A DNA stretch of 10,317 nt from Paracoccaceae bacterium (lineage in GTDB: Bacteria; Pseudomonadota; Alphaproteobacteria; Rhodobacterales; Rhodobacteraceae): contig DQCI01000010.1 in the NCBI GenBank assembly GCA_003545125.1, forward strand, positions 1,494 to 11,810, in the 5' to 3' direction. This document shows positions 1 through 6,145 of this stretch, piece after piece. The translations under genes and the position numbers were made by a program. Under the pieces are notes generated by a model. It was not told where the DNA came from, did not search any database, and saw only the letters and a program-made list of their open reading frames with translations. Each line of letters starts with the position of its first letter. The first letter of the stretch is position 1.

Positions 1-5
1 CCCAT
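1..5 (-). CDS. tolR: Start of tolR (partial, runs off the window)
   Basis: Only an ATG (5 to 3) followed by GG, giving Met-Gly, lies inside the window, one base after the tolQ stop codon. The call rests almost wholly on context: in Proteobacteria tolR follows tolQ directly, and a Met-Gly start is common for TolR in this group. TolR is the second inner-membrane protein of the Tol-Pal proton-driven motor and pairs with TolQ. Confidence 0.5.
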
Positions 6-6
6 G

Positions 7-702
7 TCAGCTGTCCAGCTGGCGGCTGAGGATGGTGGCGAACTCGTCGGCGAAAGCTTCCCAACCGGCCACCACGCCGTCGCTGTCGGCGGTGAGCTTG
101 TTGTAGAAGATCAGGGCCGGGATCGCCGCCATCAGGCCGAGGCCGGTGGCGAACAGCGCCTCGGCAATGCCCGGCGCCACCACCGCGAGGTTGGTGTTCT
201 CGTGCTGGGCGATCTCGATGAAGCTGTGCATGATCCCCCAGACGGTGCCGAACAGCCCGATGAACGGTGCCGATGAGGCGACCGTGGCGAGGAACGGCAG
301 CCCCCGGTTCAGCTTCTCCGCCTCCTTGGCGATGGCCACGTCCATCGACCGGTCGATCCGCGACCCTGCGCCCGCGATCAACCCGCCGTCGGCCCGGTGC
401 GACCGGCGCCACTCCAGCATCCCGGCCGCGAAGACCTTCTCTGGCGAGCCCCGGGGGGTCGGCCCGACCTCGTCGAACAACTCGTCGAGCGGATCGCCCG
501 ACCAGAAGGCGCGGTCGAACACCGACGCCTCGGCGCGCGCGCGCCGGTATTGCCGAAACTTGGCGACGATGATCGCCCAAGAATAGAACGACGCCGCCAG
601 AAGCAGGAGAATAACCAGCTTCACGATCAGCGTTGCCCGGAAGAAAAGCGCCCAGATTGAAAAATCAATCGCTTGCGCGGCTGCAAGTGTTTCCGTTTCC
701 AT
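7..702 (-). CDS. tolQ: TolQ, proton channel subunit of the Tol-Pal system
   Basis: TolQ is an inner-membrane protein of the MotA/TolQ/ExbB family. With TolR it uses the proton motive force to energise TolA, which links to TolB-Pal and helps constrict the outer membrane at division. The 231-residue length is normal. Three membrane segments are visible at about residues 22-46, 137-160 and 175-200, with a cytoplasmic domain of about 90 residues between the first and second. The family signature around residues 140-160 includes SSAPFIGLFGTVWGIM, and the third segment has PGIAEALFATGLGLMAAIPA. The ATG start gives a short N-terminal tail before the first membrane segment, as in homologues; the ribosome binding site is weak (AAGG about 12 nt upstream). 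It lies 120 nt downstream of ybgC, and tolR follows after one base. TolQ rather than ExbB is chosen because of the ybgC neighbour. Confidence 0.96.
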   Translation of the reverse strand: METETLAAAQAIDFSIWALFFRATLIVKLVILLLLAASFYSWAIIVAKFRQYRRARAEASVFDRAFWSGDPLDELFDEVGPTPRGSPEKVFAAGMLEWRRSHRADGGLIAGAGSRIDRSMDVAIAKEAEKLNRGLPFLATVASSAPFIGLFGTVWGIMHSFIEIAQHENTNLAVVAPGIAEALFATGLGLMAAIPALIFYNKLTADSDGVVAGWEAFADEFATILSRQLDS

Positions 703-822
703 GTGCCTGTGCCCGCCTTAGGTCCCACCCCCTCGTTCAACGGGGGGCTCTTTCGGGGGAAACTAGACGATATCGCGGCAAAAGGCCAATGAAACCGGCG
801 TTTGCGTTGACCCGGCGGCGGC
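703..822 (-). promoter_or_regulatory. ybgC-tolQ spacer with a weak candidate promoter
   Basis: This 120-nt gap is the only sizeable one between genes of the tol cluster. On the minus strand TTGGCC (789-784) and CTAGTT (766-761) are 17 nt apart, a weak sigma-70-like pair that could give tolQ extra transcription. A short hairpin with a CCCCC/GGGGG stem (728-746) lies between this and tolQ; it has no T-run and is not a convincing terminator. The promoter reading is inference only. Confidence 0.2.
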
Positions 823-1212
823 TCAGGTGAGCAAGCGGCGGATATCCGCCGGCAACCGCACGGCTGTGCCCGCCGCGCCGATCGCCACCAGCACCACGCG
901 GGCCGCGAACAGGACCTCGCCCGCACGGGTCACCCGCTGGTTCATGACCAGGCTCGCCCCCTTCACCGCCTCGACCTCGGTTTCGACGCTGAGGTCGTCG
1001 CCGAACTTCGCCGGTGCGAGGTAATCCGCCTCCACCCGGCGCACGGCAAAGACGATCCCCGTCGCCTCCATCAACGCCGCCTGGTCGATCCCGCGTGCGC
1101 GCACAAACTCGGTCCGTCCCCGCTCGATGAACTTGAGATAGTTGGCATAGTAGACAATGCCGGCGAGATCGGTGTCTTCGTAGTAGACGCGGACGGGGAA
1201 GCTGTGGGTCAT
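823..1212 (-). CDS. ybgC: YbgC-type acyl-CoA thioesterase (Tol-Pal associated)
   Basis: A 129-residue single hotdog-fold protein of the 4-hydroxybenzoyl-CoA thioesterase family. The N-terminal motif YEDTDLAGIVYYANYLKF (residues 11-28) is the family hallmark; Asp15 is at the position of the catalytic aspartate. YbgC proteins hydrolyse acyl-CoA thioesters in the cytoplasm and are encoded at the head of tol-pal operons, although their link to Tol function is still unclear. The gene starts 9 nt after the thpR stop codon, so the two are probably cotranscribed, and tolQ follows. The ATG start places the first beta strand immediately at the N-terminus as in homologues. The ribosome binding site is poor (GGGG 3 nt before the ATG), which would fit translation coupled to thpR. 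Confidence 0.94.
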   Translation of the reverse strand: MTHSFPVRVYYEDTDLAGIVYYANYLKFIERGRTEFVRARGIDQAALMEATGIVFAVRRVEADYLAPAKFGDDLSVETEVEAVKGASLVMNQRVTRAGEVLFAARVVLVAIGAAGTAVRLPADIRRLLT

Positions 1213-1221
1213 GAACCCCGT

Positions 1222-1764
1222 CTAGCCGTTCAACGGAAAACTGGCCAGAGGCTCATACTGCGCGCCATCCTGAGTGAGGTGGGAGCGACAGAGGCTCACC
1301 GAAAGCGCCGGTTCCGGCGGCAGCGCGAAGGTGCCGTTGAGCGCCAGGAACTCGCCCAGCCGCGCCTGTTCCTTCGGACCCATCTCGCGCGGGAAGCGGG
1401 CAATGGTCACATGCGGGCGGAACCGCTCGCGGCGCAGATCGACACCCGTCTCACGGGCGATCCGCATCACCTTGGCGTGCAGCGGCGCGAGCCCCGCCCC
1501 GGTCGCACCCACGGCCAGCACCGCCGGCCACCGCCCGCCGAACAGCGTGAGCCCGGACAGCGCCACGGTCAGACCCGGCAGCCGCGCGCCGTCCAGCGCC
1601 TCGGCCACCTCGTGGGCCGTGCCGTCGGCAACGTCCCCGAGGAAAGCCAGGGTCAGGTGCAGGTTCTCCTCCGGCACCTGCCGCCCCACGCCGAGCCCCG
1701 CCTGCAACCGGGTGAGCGGGTGCAGCATCGGCTCGGGCAGGTCGAGGGCGATGAAAGCGCGCAT
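1222..1764 (-). CDS. thpR: ThpR/LigT-type RNA 2',3'-cyclic phosphodiesterase (2'-5' RNA ligase family)
   Basis: A 180-residue member of the 2H phosphoesterase family. Both catalytic HxTx motifs are present: HLTL at residues 36-39 and HVTI at 118-121, inside the typical contexts ENLHLTLAFLGD and FRPHVTIARF. The N-terminal MRAFIALDLPEP also fits the family, and length is normal. Members hydrolyse RNA 2',3'-cyclic phosphate to a 2'-phosphate and can ligate tRNA halves through 2'-5' bonds; the cellular role in bacteria is not settled. Two ATGs are adjacent: 1767-1765 overlaps the methyltransferase stop by 4 nt, and 1764-1762 overlaps it by 1 nt. I prefer the second because AAGG upstream then lies about 7 nt away. 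A much longer open frame reaching 1932 is only the absence of stops inside the methyltransferase gene. ybgC follows after 9 nt. Confidence 0.92.
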   Translation of the reverse strand: MRAFIALDLPEPMLHPLTRLQAGLGVGRQVPEENLHLTLAFLGDVADGTAHEVAEALDGARLPGLTVALSGLTLFGGRWPAVLAVGATGAGLAPLHAKVMRIARETGVDLRRERFRPHVTIARFPREMGPKEQARLGEFLALNGTFALPPEPALSVSLCRSHLTQDGAQYEPLASFPLNG

Positions 1765-2384
1765 CATCCCACCTTGCGCAACACCGGGAACTGAAACCGT
1801 TGCGCGCTTCCTGCGGGCGTCACATGCAGGTGACGGCGGCTCTCGACGGGCGTGCACACCCCCGGCAGATGCGCCTCGATCTCGGCGGCGAGTTCTGCGG
1901 GCGCGTAGCGCCGCACCGGCAACCCGGAACATGTCTCCGGCCCGTCCTCGGCAAAGGTGGCGATGATCGCGACGGCCCCCGGCGCGGTCGCGGCGTCGCG
2001 CCCCCGCGCATAAGCCGCCCGCGCACCCGGGTCGGTCAGGAAGCGAAGCACCGCCCGATCATGCCACAGCCGGGAACGCCGGGGCGGTGTCCAGGCGGTC
2101 ACGTCGCCCACCACCCAGTCGACCGCCGCCGCCCGCGGCCCCAGCCGAGCGCGCGTCACCGCCAGCCCTTCGGCGGAGCTATCGACCGCGGTGACCGGCG
2201 CGAACCCCTTGTCGAGAAGATGGTCGACCAGCCGCGACGCCCCCGCGCGGACATCGACCGCGGCGCAGGCGCGCACATGGTCCTCGATCAACGCCGCCGA
2301 AAGCCCCGGCGCCGCCTCGAACCAGCTCAGGCTGTCGTCGGCCTTGTCCGCATAGACCCGGTTCCAATGCGCCCGGTCAGTCAT
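1764..2384 (-). CDS. Class I SAM-dependent methyltransferase, substrate unknown
   Basis: A 206-residue protein with a Rossmann-type methyltransferase layout. It opens with HWNRVYADKADDSLSWFE (6-23), which I recognise from a family of small bacterial class I methyltransferases. Motif I lies at 42-57 (AVDVRAGASRLVDHLL), an acidic residue ending strand 2 at Asp69 (TAVDSS), GDVT at 93-96 near the adenine pocket, and WHDRAVLRFLTDP at 107-119. The usual D-x-G-x-G of motif I reads D-V-R-A-G, so the first glycine is Arg46. The substrate cannot be read from sequence. The chosen ATG sits 8 nt inside the end of the upstream gene and matches the conserved N-terminus; an open frame back to 2438 would add residues out of keeping with the family. 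The stop codon overlaps the thpR start, which implies translational coupling. Confidence 0.85.
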   Translation of the reverse strand: MTDRAHWNRVYADKADDSLSWFEAAPGLSAALIEDHVRACAAVDVRAGASRLVDHLLDKGFAPVTAVDSSAEGLAVTRARLGPRAAAVDWVVGDVTAWTPPRRSRLWHDRAVLRFLTDPGARAAYARGRDAATAPGAVAIIATFAEDGPETCSGLPVRRYAPAELAAEIEAHLPGVCTPVESRRHLHVTPAGSAQRFQFPVLRKVG

Positions 2385-3003
2385 GCTGTGCCATCCGCGC
2401 GAACACCCGCAGCGCGTGGCTCGGATCATCCGCCGCATCCGGCAGCACCGGATCGTAGGCGAGCTGGATCAGCCGGGCGATCTCGGGGCGCAGGATGGTC
2501 GCGCCGGTCTCGGGATGCAGCGCCAGCGGCGATGTGCCCGCGAACGCCGCCTCGCCCCAGCTCAGCACCGTCTCCACCGCCTCGCCGAGCGCCACTGTCT
2601 CGGCGGGAAGCGTCTCCAGCCCGCCCCGCATCGCGAGAAACACGAAGGCCGCCTTGATCGCGCCGGCGTTGTCATACCGAAAGGCCCGGTATCGGTTGGC
2701 ATCGGCCGCCTTCAACCGGACCACGGTGGCCGCGAGATCGGGGATCATCTGACCGAGGTCGGGCACGTGGAGCAACTCGTCCCAGTCCCGGAAAAAGAAG
2801 ATCATCAGGTTGGACCCGAGTTCGGGGTCGGTCTCGGCGATCTCACGGCCCGCAAGCCGTCCCACCGCTTCCAACGCCCCCTTGACGACCCCGAGGGTCG
2901 CCTCGTCCACACCGAACACGACCGGCGCGATCGGACGGCCCCAGCGCGCGAAGGCATAGGCCCCATTGCGGGTGAACAGCTTTTCGATGTCTTCGGGGGT
3001 CAC
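2377..3003 (-). CDS. Conserved hypothetical protein, GTG start
   Basis: I do not recognise this 208-residue protein with confidence. It has no signal peptide and no clear membrane segment, so it is probably cytoplasmic. Visible features: a start region with FARWGRPIAPVVFG (18-31), a hydrophobic strand NLMIFFFRDWDELL (65-78), a helix-rich middle with RYRAFRYDN (104-112), and an acidic C-terminal tail. The RW-x-RPI motif followed by a helix and a hydrophobic strand recalls the DUF2927 type, but this is a weak impression. The start is GTG, chosen because AGGAG (3015-3011) lies 7 nt upstream and a candidate promoter precedes it closely. It is the first gene of a run with the methyltransferase (8-nt overlap), thpR and ybgC. 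Codon use and GC look like those of the neighbours, so there is no sign of recent transfer. Confidence 0.8.
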   Translation of the reverse strand: MTPEDIEKLFTRNGAYAFARWGRPIAPVVFGVDEATLGVVKGALEAVGRLAGREIAETDPELGSNLMIFFFRDWDELLHVPDLGQMIPDLAATVVRLKAADANRYRAFRYDNAGAIKAAFVFLAMRGGLETLPAETVALGEAVETVLSWGEAAFAGTSPLALHPETGATILRPEIARLIQLAYDPVLPDAADDPSHALRVFARMAQHD

Positions 3004-3010
3004 GGCCTGG

Positions 3011-3015
3011 CTCCT
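3011..3015 (-). promoter_or_regulatory. Ribosome binding site deciding the GTG start of the hypothetical gene
   Basis: On the minus strand AGGAG is followed by 7 nt and then GTG (3003-3001). This strong Shine-Dalgarno match supports GTG as the start. Confidence 0.7.
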
Positions 3016-3028
3016 CTCGTCTCAAACC

Positions 3029-3057
3029 GAGATAGGCGGGCGAAGCGATCGGGGCAA
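3029..3057 (-). promoter_or_regulatory. Candidate sigma-70 promoter for the hypothetical-methyltransferase-thpR-ybgC cluster
   Basis: On the minus strand TTGCCC (3057-3052) and TATCTC (3034-3029) are separated by exactly 17 nt. Transcription would start near 3022, leaving a leader of about 20 nt that contains the AGGAG ribosome binding site. The same TATCTC hexamer occurs upstream of degP. The match is by eye only; spacing and position make it the best promoter candidate in the window. Confidence 0.4.
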
Positions 3058-3080
3058 GCGCCGGACCTGGCCGCCTTGGC

Positions 3081-3120
3081 GAAACCGGGCGAAACCGGGC
3101 GAAACGGGGCGAAACGGGGC
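3081..3120. repeat. Four tandem copies of a 10-bp repeat
   Basis: Two copies of GAAACCGGGC (3081-3100) are followed by two copies of GAAACGGGGC (3101-3120), differing by one base. The period of 10 bp puts each copy on nearly the same face of the helix. The array ends 24 bp upstream of the candidate -35 element at 3057, that is from about -59 to -98 relative to the inferred transcription start. Confidence 0.9.
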
Positions 3121-3178
3121 GTCGAAACAGCGCGCGCCCCCGCCCGGAACCAGGACACCGCACCCCGCCGCCCGGGCA

Positions 3179-3222
3179 AACGCGGTTTCGAAACCGCGTT
3201 CCACGCCGCTTCGAAGCGGCGT
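3179..3222 (-). terminator. Two adjacent perfect palindromes after ruvB, likely terminator or 3'-end structure
   Basis: Positions 3179-3200 are a perfect 22-bp palindrome and 3203-3222 a perfect 20-bp palindrome, separated by 2 nt. Both are centred on TTCGAA, with arms AACGCGGT and ACGCCGC respectively. They begin 3 nt after the ruvB stop codon. In RNA each would fold into a long stem with a tiny loop. A proper T-run is missing (only TTT after the second hairpin on the minus strand), so RNA 3'-end protection or attenuation is as likely as intrinsic termination. Confidence 0.7.
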
Positions 3223-3225
3223 CCC

Positions 3226-4266
3226 CTAGCCCTCGAACAGATCCGTCTGCCCCGGCGGCGGCGGCGGCGCCATGCCGAGATGGGTCCAGGCGCGTGCCCC
3301 GAGCATCCGCCCGCGCGGCGTGCGTTGGATCAGCCCCTGCTGCAGCAGATAGGGCTCGATCACCTCTTCCAGCGCGTCCCGGCTTTCGCTCAGCGCCGCC
3401 GAGAGCGTCTCGATCCCGACCGGACCACCCTGGTAATGCTCGGCCATCAGCCGCAGGTAGCGCCGGTCGGCGCCGTCGAGCCCGAGGTGGTCGACCCCCA
3501 GCCGCGTCAGCGCCCCGTCCGCAAGCGCGTGGGTGATCTGACCGTCGCCCTCGACCACGGCGAAATCGAGCACCCGGCGCAACAGCCGCCCGGCGATCCG
3601 CGGTGTGCCGCGCGCCCGGCGCGCAATCTCGCGCGCGCCCTCCGGCGCGGCCGGGGCCCCCAGCTTCTCGGCGTTTCGGGTGACGATCTGATAGAGCTCG
3701 TCCTCGGTGTAGAATTGCAGCCGAACGGGGATGCCGAACCGGTCGCGCAATGGCGTGGTGAGCAGGCCGAGCCGTGTCGTCGCGCCCACCAGCGTGAACG
3801 GCTGGAGCTCGATCCGCACCGTGCGCGCCGCTGGCCCCTCGCCGATTACCAGGTCGAGCTCGTAATCCTCCATCGCCGGATAGAGCACCTCCTCGACCGC
3901 CGGGTTCATCCGGTGGATCTCGTCGATGAACAGCACGTCGTTGCGCTCGAGGTTGGTCAGGATCGCGGCAAGATCGCCCGCCTTGGCCAGCACCGGCCCG
4001 GAGGTCATCCGGAACCCCACCCCCAGCTCACGCGCCATGATCTGCGCAAGCGTGGTCTTGCCCAGGCCCGGGGGCCCATGAAACAGCGCATGGTCCATCG
4101 CTTCGGCCCGCGTCCTGGCGCTTGCGATGAACACCTTGAGATTTGCCCGCGCCTCGGCCTGGCCGATGAAATCGGTCAGATATTGCGGCCGCAGCGCCCG
4201 GTCATTGTCCCTGGCTTTGTCTTCGGGCTGCGGCGCGGGGCGCAGGGTCGGGTCCGGTCCGGTCAT
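3226..4266 (-). CDS. ruvB: RuvB, Holliday junction branch migration ATPase
   Basis: RuvB is the AAA+ hexameric motor that, with RuvA, drives branch migration of Holliday junctions in recombination repair. The protein has 346 residues, a normal length. Motifs in order: Walker [10 protein letters not shown] (64-72), Walker B LFIDEIHR (112-119), sensor 1 GATTRLG (161-167), the arginine finger region PLRDRFG (172-178), and sensor 2 [12 protein letters not shown] (220-231). The C-terminal winged helix ends with [13 protein letters not shown], followed by a proline-rich tail. The ATG start follows an in-frame stop 17 nt upstream, so no longer form is possible from a nearby codon; a purine-rich AAAGAGAG serves as a modest ribosome binding site. 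It lies 91 nt after ruvA, a gap with no other feature that I can see, and probably belongs to the same operon. Confidence 0.98.
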   Translation of the reverse strand: MTGPDPTLRPAPQPEDKARDNDRALRPQYLTDFIGQAEARANLKVFIASARTRAEAMDHALFHGPPGLGKTTLAQIMARELGVGFRMTSGPVLAKAGDLAAILTNLERNDVLFIDEIHRMNPAVEEVLYPAMEDYELDLVIGEGPAARTVRIELQPFTLVGATTRLGLLTTPLRDRFGIPVRLQFYTEDELYQIVTRNAEKLGAPAAPEGAREIARRARGTPRIAGRLLRRVLDFAVVEGDGQITHALADGALTRLGVDHLGLDGADRRYLRLMAEHYQGGPVGIETLSAALSESRDALEEVIEPYLLQQGLIQRTPRGRMLGARAWTHLGMAPPPPPGQTDLFEG

Positions 4267-4357
4267 GCTCGTCGCTCTCTTTCAGAGGCTCCTCGCCGGG
4301 TCAGGCGAAAACCGAACGGGCGAAGACGGCCAGGCGCGGCGTGAGCCCCCATCCTTC

Positions 4358-5032
4358 CTACCCTTTCGGCGCCAGCAGGCGCAAGGCGGCCCGGATCAGC
4401 GCAGGCGTGTCGGCACCCGGCTCCTCGCCCAGCGCCGTCGCCACCGCAGAGGCCGCATCTCCGGGGCCATACCCGAGGTTCGTCAGCGCCGACAGCGCCT
4501 CGGACTGGGCCGCAACATTCACGGCCGGCGCGACGGGGACCGCCGCCGGCGCGCCGCTGTCGGGCTCCACCAACACCATGTCGTCCCCCTGCGCGACCGT
4601 CGCCGGCGCCGCCGCCGACATCGCCATCACCGCCGGCGCCTTGTCCTTGAGTTCGTTGACCACCCGTTGCCCGGTCTTGGGGCCGATCCCTTTCGCCGCC
4701 TTCACCGCGTTCCAGTCGCCGAGCGCGATCGCCCGGCTTACCCCGTCGGCCCCGAGCGCGCCGAGGATTGCAAGTGCCGCCTTGGCCCCCACCCCCTGCA
4801 CGCTCATCAGGAGCCGGAACCATTCCTTTTCCGCCAGCGTCGCAAACCCGAAGAGCTGGAGCAGGTCTTCGCGCACCAGGAGATCCGTGTAGAGCGCCAC
4901 CGCCTCGCCGGGCCCGGGCAGCGCCGCCAAGGTCCGGTCGGTCGCAAAGACCACGTAGCCCACCCCGCGCACGTCGATGAGCGCATGGTCCAGCGTCTTG
5001 TATTCGAGCCGCCCGGCGATGCGCCCGATCAT
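4358..5032 (-). CDS. ruvA: RuvA, Holliday junction DNA-binding subunit
   Basis: RuvA tetramers bind the four-way junction and load RuvB. The protein has 224 residues. Domain I (OB fold, about 1-64) begins [11 protein letters not shown]. Domain II carries two helix-hairpin-helix motifs, [14 protein letters not shown] (77-90) and [16 protein letters not shown] (113-128). A linker of about 45 residues rich in Ala, Val and Pro (132-176) precedes domain III (177-222), which contacts RuvB and includes ALTNLGYGP. The linker is longer than in the roughly 203-residue E. coli protein, a common trait in alphaproteobacteria. The ATG start overlaps the ruvC stop codon by 4 nt (ATGA), which suggests translational coupling. 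Confidence 0.97.
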   Translation of the reverse strand: MIGRIAGRLEYKTLDHALIDVRGVGYVVFATDRTLAALPGPGEAVALYTDLLVREDLLQLFGFATLAEKEWFRLLMSVQGVGAKAALAILGALGADGVSRAIALGDWNAVKAAKGIGPKTGQRVVNELKDKAPAVMAMSAAAPATVAQGDDMVLVEPDSGAPAAVPVAPAVNVAAQSEALSALTNLGYGPGDAASAVATALGEEPGADTPALIRAALRLLAPKG

Positions 5033-5535
5033 GCCGGGGCCCTCTTTGCAGCCGCTTCGAGCCGCCGCCCCGCGCGGGCGAAATGCGCATGGCAGAGCGC
5101 GATGGCGAGGGCATCGGCGGCGTCGGTGCCGGCGATCTCGATACCCGGAAGCTGGAGCCGCACCATGTGTTCCACCTGCCGCTTGTCGGCATGCCCGACG
5201 CCGACCACGGTCTTCTTGACCTGGTTGGGCGCGTATTCCCCGACGTCGAGCCCGGCCTGTGCCGGCACCAGCATCGCCACGCCCCGGGCCTGGCCAAGCT
5301 TCAGCGTGCCCGCGCCGTCGCGGTTGACGAAGGTCTGTTCAATCGCGGCAGTGTCCGGGGCGAACCGGGCGATGACATCCGTAAGCCCCTCGTAAAGCGC
5401 CAGAAGACGCGCCGCGAGCGCCTCTCCGGTGCCATGCACGATCCCGTTGGCCACGTGCGACATCCGGTTGCCATCGGTGTCGATCACGCCCCAGCCGAGA
5501 TTGCGAAGCCCCGGGTCGATCCCGATTACCCGCAT
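5029..5535 (-). CDS. ruvC: RuvC, Holliday junction resolvase
   Basis: RuvC cuts Holliday junctions symmetrically, working with RuvAB. The protein has 168 residues from the chosen ATG, close to the usual length. All four acidic active-site residues fall at the E. coli positions: Asp7 (in IGIDPG), Glu66 (in AAIEQTF), Asp138 and Asp141 (in [14 protein letters not shown]). Phe69 in QTFVNRD and the [15 protein letters not shown] segment (107-121) are also typical. An open frame runs back to 5640, but the added residues do not resemble RuvC, and the start MRVIGIDPG is the family's start. A GGGGCAG stretch just upstream gives a moderate ribosome binding site. It is the first gene of ruvCAB; the upstream 356-nt spacer probably holds the operon promoter. 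Confidence 0.97.
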   Translation of the reverse strand: MRVIGIDPGLRNLGWGVIDTDGNRMSHVANGIVHGTGEALAARLLALYEGLTDVIARFAPDTAAIEQTFVNRDGAGTLKLGQARGVAMLVPAQAGLDVGEYAPNQVKKTVVGVGHADKRQVEHMVRLQLPGIEIAGTDAADALAIALCHAHFARAGRRLEAAAKRAPA

Positions 5536-5636
5536 ATGCTGCCCCTGCCCTGTTCGTTCGTCGCGGTTTTCGCCCGCGCTTTCGGTCCGCGCCTTCTGAC
5601 GGTGGCCCATGAGGCCGACCGCCGTGCCGCGATCTA

Positions 5637-5651
5637 GCACGAAACGCGAAC
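5637..5651. promoter_or_regulatory. Near-match to the alphaproteobacterial LexA box upstream of ruvC
   Basis: The plus strand reads GCAC, 7 nt, GAAC (minus strand GTTC, 7 nt, GTGC). The alphaproteobacterial SOS box is GTTC-N7-GTTC, so one half-site is perfect and the other has one mismatch. It lies about 100 nt upstream of ruvC and directly abuts TAGATC (5636-5631 on the minus strand), which resembles a -10 element, though no good -35 is present. Confidence 0.25.
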
Positions 5652-5739
5652 ATCCGCCAGTGCTTTCCGCGCCGGCCGGCCCTCCCGGCCCCGCCCCGGG
5701 GCGCGTGCGCCTTTGCGATCTGTCGGCAAGTGGAGTGAC

Positions 5740-5758
5740 CCATGCATCATCGGCATGG
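5740..5758. repeat. Dyad CCATGC-N7-GCATGG, possible operator
   Basis: A perfect 6-bp inverted repeat with a 7-nt centre lies about 130 nt upstream of the DUF1127 start. Size and spacing would suit a dimeric regulator, but no known operator is recognised and chance is possible. Confidence 0.3.
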
Positions 5759-5821
5759 AGAATGCACCGACACCAGAATCACCTATGCGCTGAGGTCATG
5801 ACGCCATGCAATCGACGCGCC

Positions 5822-5850
5822 TTCTCAGACAACCGGTACCGGACTATCTG
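5822..5850 (+). promoter_or_regulatory. Weak candidate promoter for the DUF1127 gene
   Basis: TTCTCA (5822-5827) and TATCTG (5845-5850) are 17 nt apart, with a 10-bp palindrome CCGGTACCGG (5833-5842) within the spacer. This would give a leader of about 35 nt before the ATG at 5892. The -35 match is weak. Confidence 0.25.
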
Positions 5851-5891
5851 CCCATCGTAACACAGGCAAACTTGCAAACAGGAGCAAGACC

Positions 5892-6095
5892 ATGAGCACC
5901 TTCGACACCGGCGCCGCCCCGCGGTTTTCCACCGGATTCTCGGCCCCCCGGCTCTCGCGTTTCGTTGCGCGGATCCTCGAAGCGCGCGCGGCGCGCGCCG
6001 AGCGCCTCGCGACCTTCCGCGCGCTCAGCCGTCTCACCGAGCACGAGCTCGACGACATCGGGCTGACGCGGGCCGATGTGAACGCTTTGCGCTGA
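5892..6095 (+). CDS. DUF1127 (YjiS-like) small protein
   Basis: A 67-residue basic protein and the only plus-strand gene in the window. The C-terminal half carries the DUF1127 hallmark: an arginine- and alanine-rich helix (about 24-45) followed by ALSRLTEHELDDIGLTRADV (44-63). Alphaproteobacteria hold many small DUF1127 proteins; some longer relatives have been linked to RNA turnover and phosphate or stress physiology, but the role of this one is unknown. The first 20 residues are of low complexity and lack the domain. AGGAG (5880-5884) is 7 nt upstream of the ATG, a strong ribosome binding site. It is monocistronic, followed by an intrinsic terminator and convergent with degP. Confidence 0.9.
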   Translation: MSTFDTGAAPRFSTGFSAPRLSRFVARILEARAARAERLATFRALSRLTEHELDDIGLTRADVNALR

Positions 6096-6113
6096 CACCA
6101 GCCCACACGAAAA

Positions 6114-6139
6114 CGGGCCGCACCCAGTGGCACGGCCCG
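6114..6139 (-). terminator. Hairpin likely terminating degP transcription
   Basis: CGGGCCG (6114-6120) pairs with CGGCCCG (6133-6139) across a 12-nt loop. Read on the minus strand the stem is followed by TTTTC, so it could terminate degP transcripts before they run antisense into the DUF1127 gene. It is also transcribed from the plus strand. Confidence 0.5.
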
Positions 6140-6145
6140 CTTGAG

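Larger units (their letters stand above)
5536..5891. other. 356-nt divergent intergenic region between ruvC and the DUF1127 gene
   Basis: Transcription leaves this region both ways: ruvC to the left, DUF1127 to the right. It contains the LexA-like site near ruvC, GC-rich short palindromes (5671-5680, 5692-5703), a dyad at 5740-5758 and a candidate DUF1127 promoter. Open frames across it (for example plus 5609-5860) show no family-like sequence and I do not call a gene. A small RNA cannot be excluded by eye. Confidence 0.6.

Noticed and set aside
3081..3120. The tandem repeats as a CRISPR-like array
   Set aside because: The units are 10 bp and directly adjacent with no spacers, and no cas gene is nearby.
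2383..4344. A 653-codon open frame on the plus strand
   Set aside because: It lies antisense to ruvB and the hypothetical gene. Long antisense frames are expected in GC-rich DNA with biased third positions, and the translation is rich in Arg, Pro and His without family features.
4127..5395. A 422-codon plus-strand open frame opposite ruvA and ruvC
   Set aside because: It is an Arg/Pro-rich shadow of ruvA and ruvC, with no recognisable motif.
5552..5566. A LexA box at the GTTCGTTC sequence close to ruvC
   Set aside because: The half-sites are adjacent rather than separated by 7 nt, and no GTTC occurs at the right distance.
5609..5860. An 83-codon plus-strand frame in the ruvC-DUF1127 spacer
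   Set aside because: No Shine-Dalgarno site, low-complexity translation and no family likeness; it crosses the regulatory elements called there.
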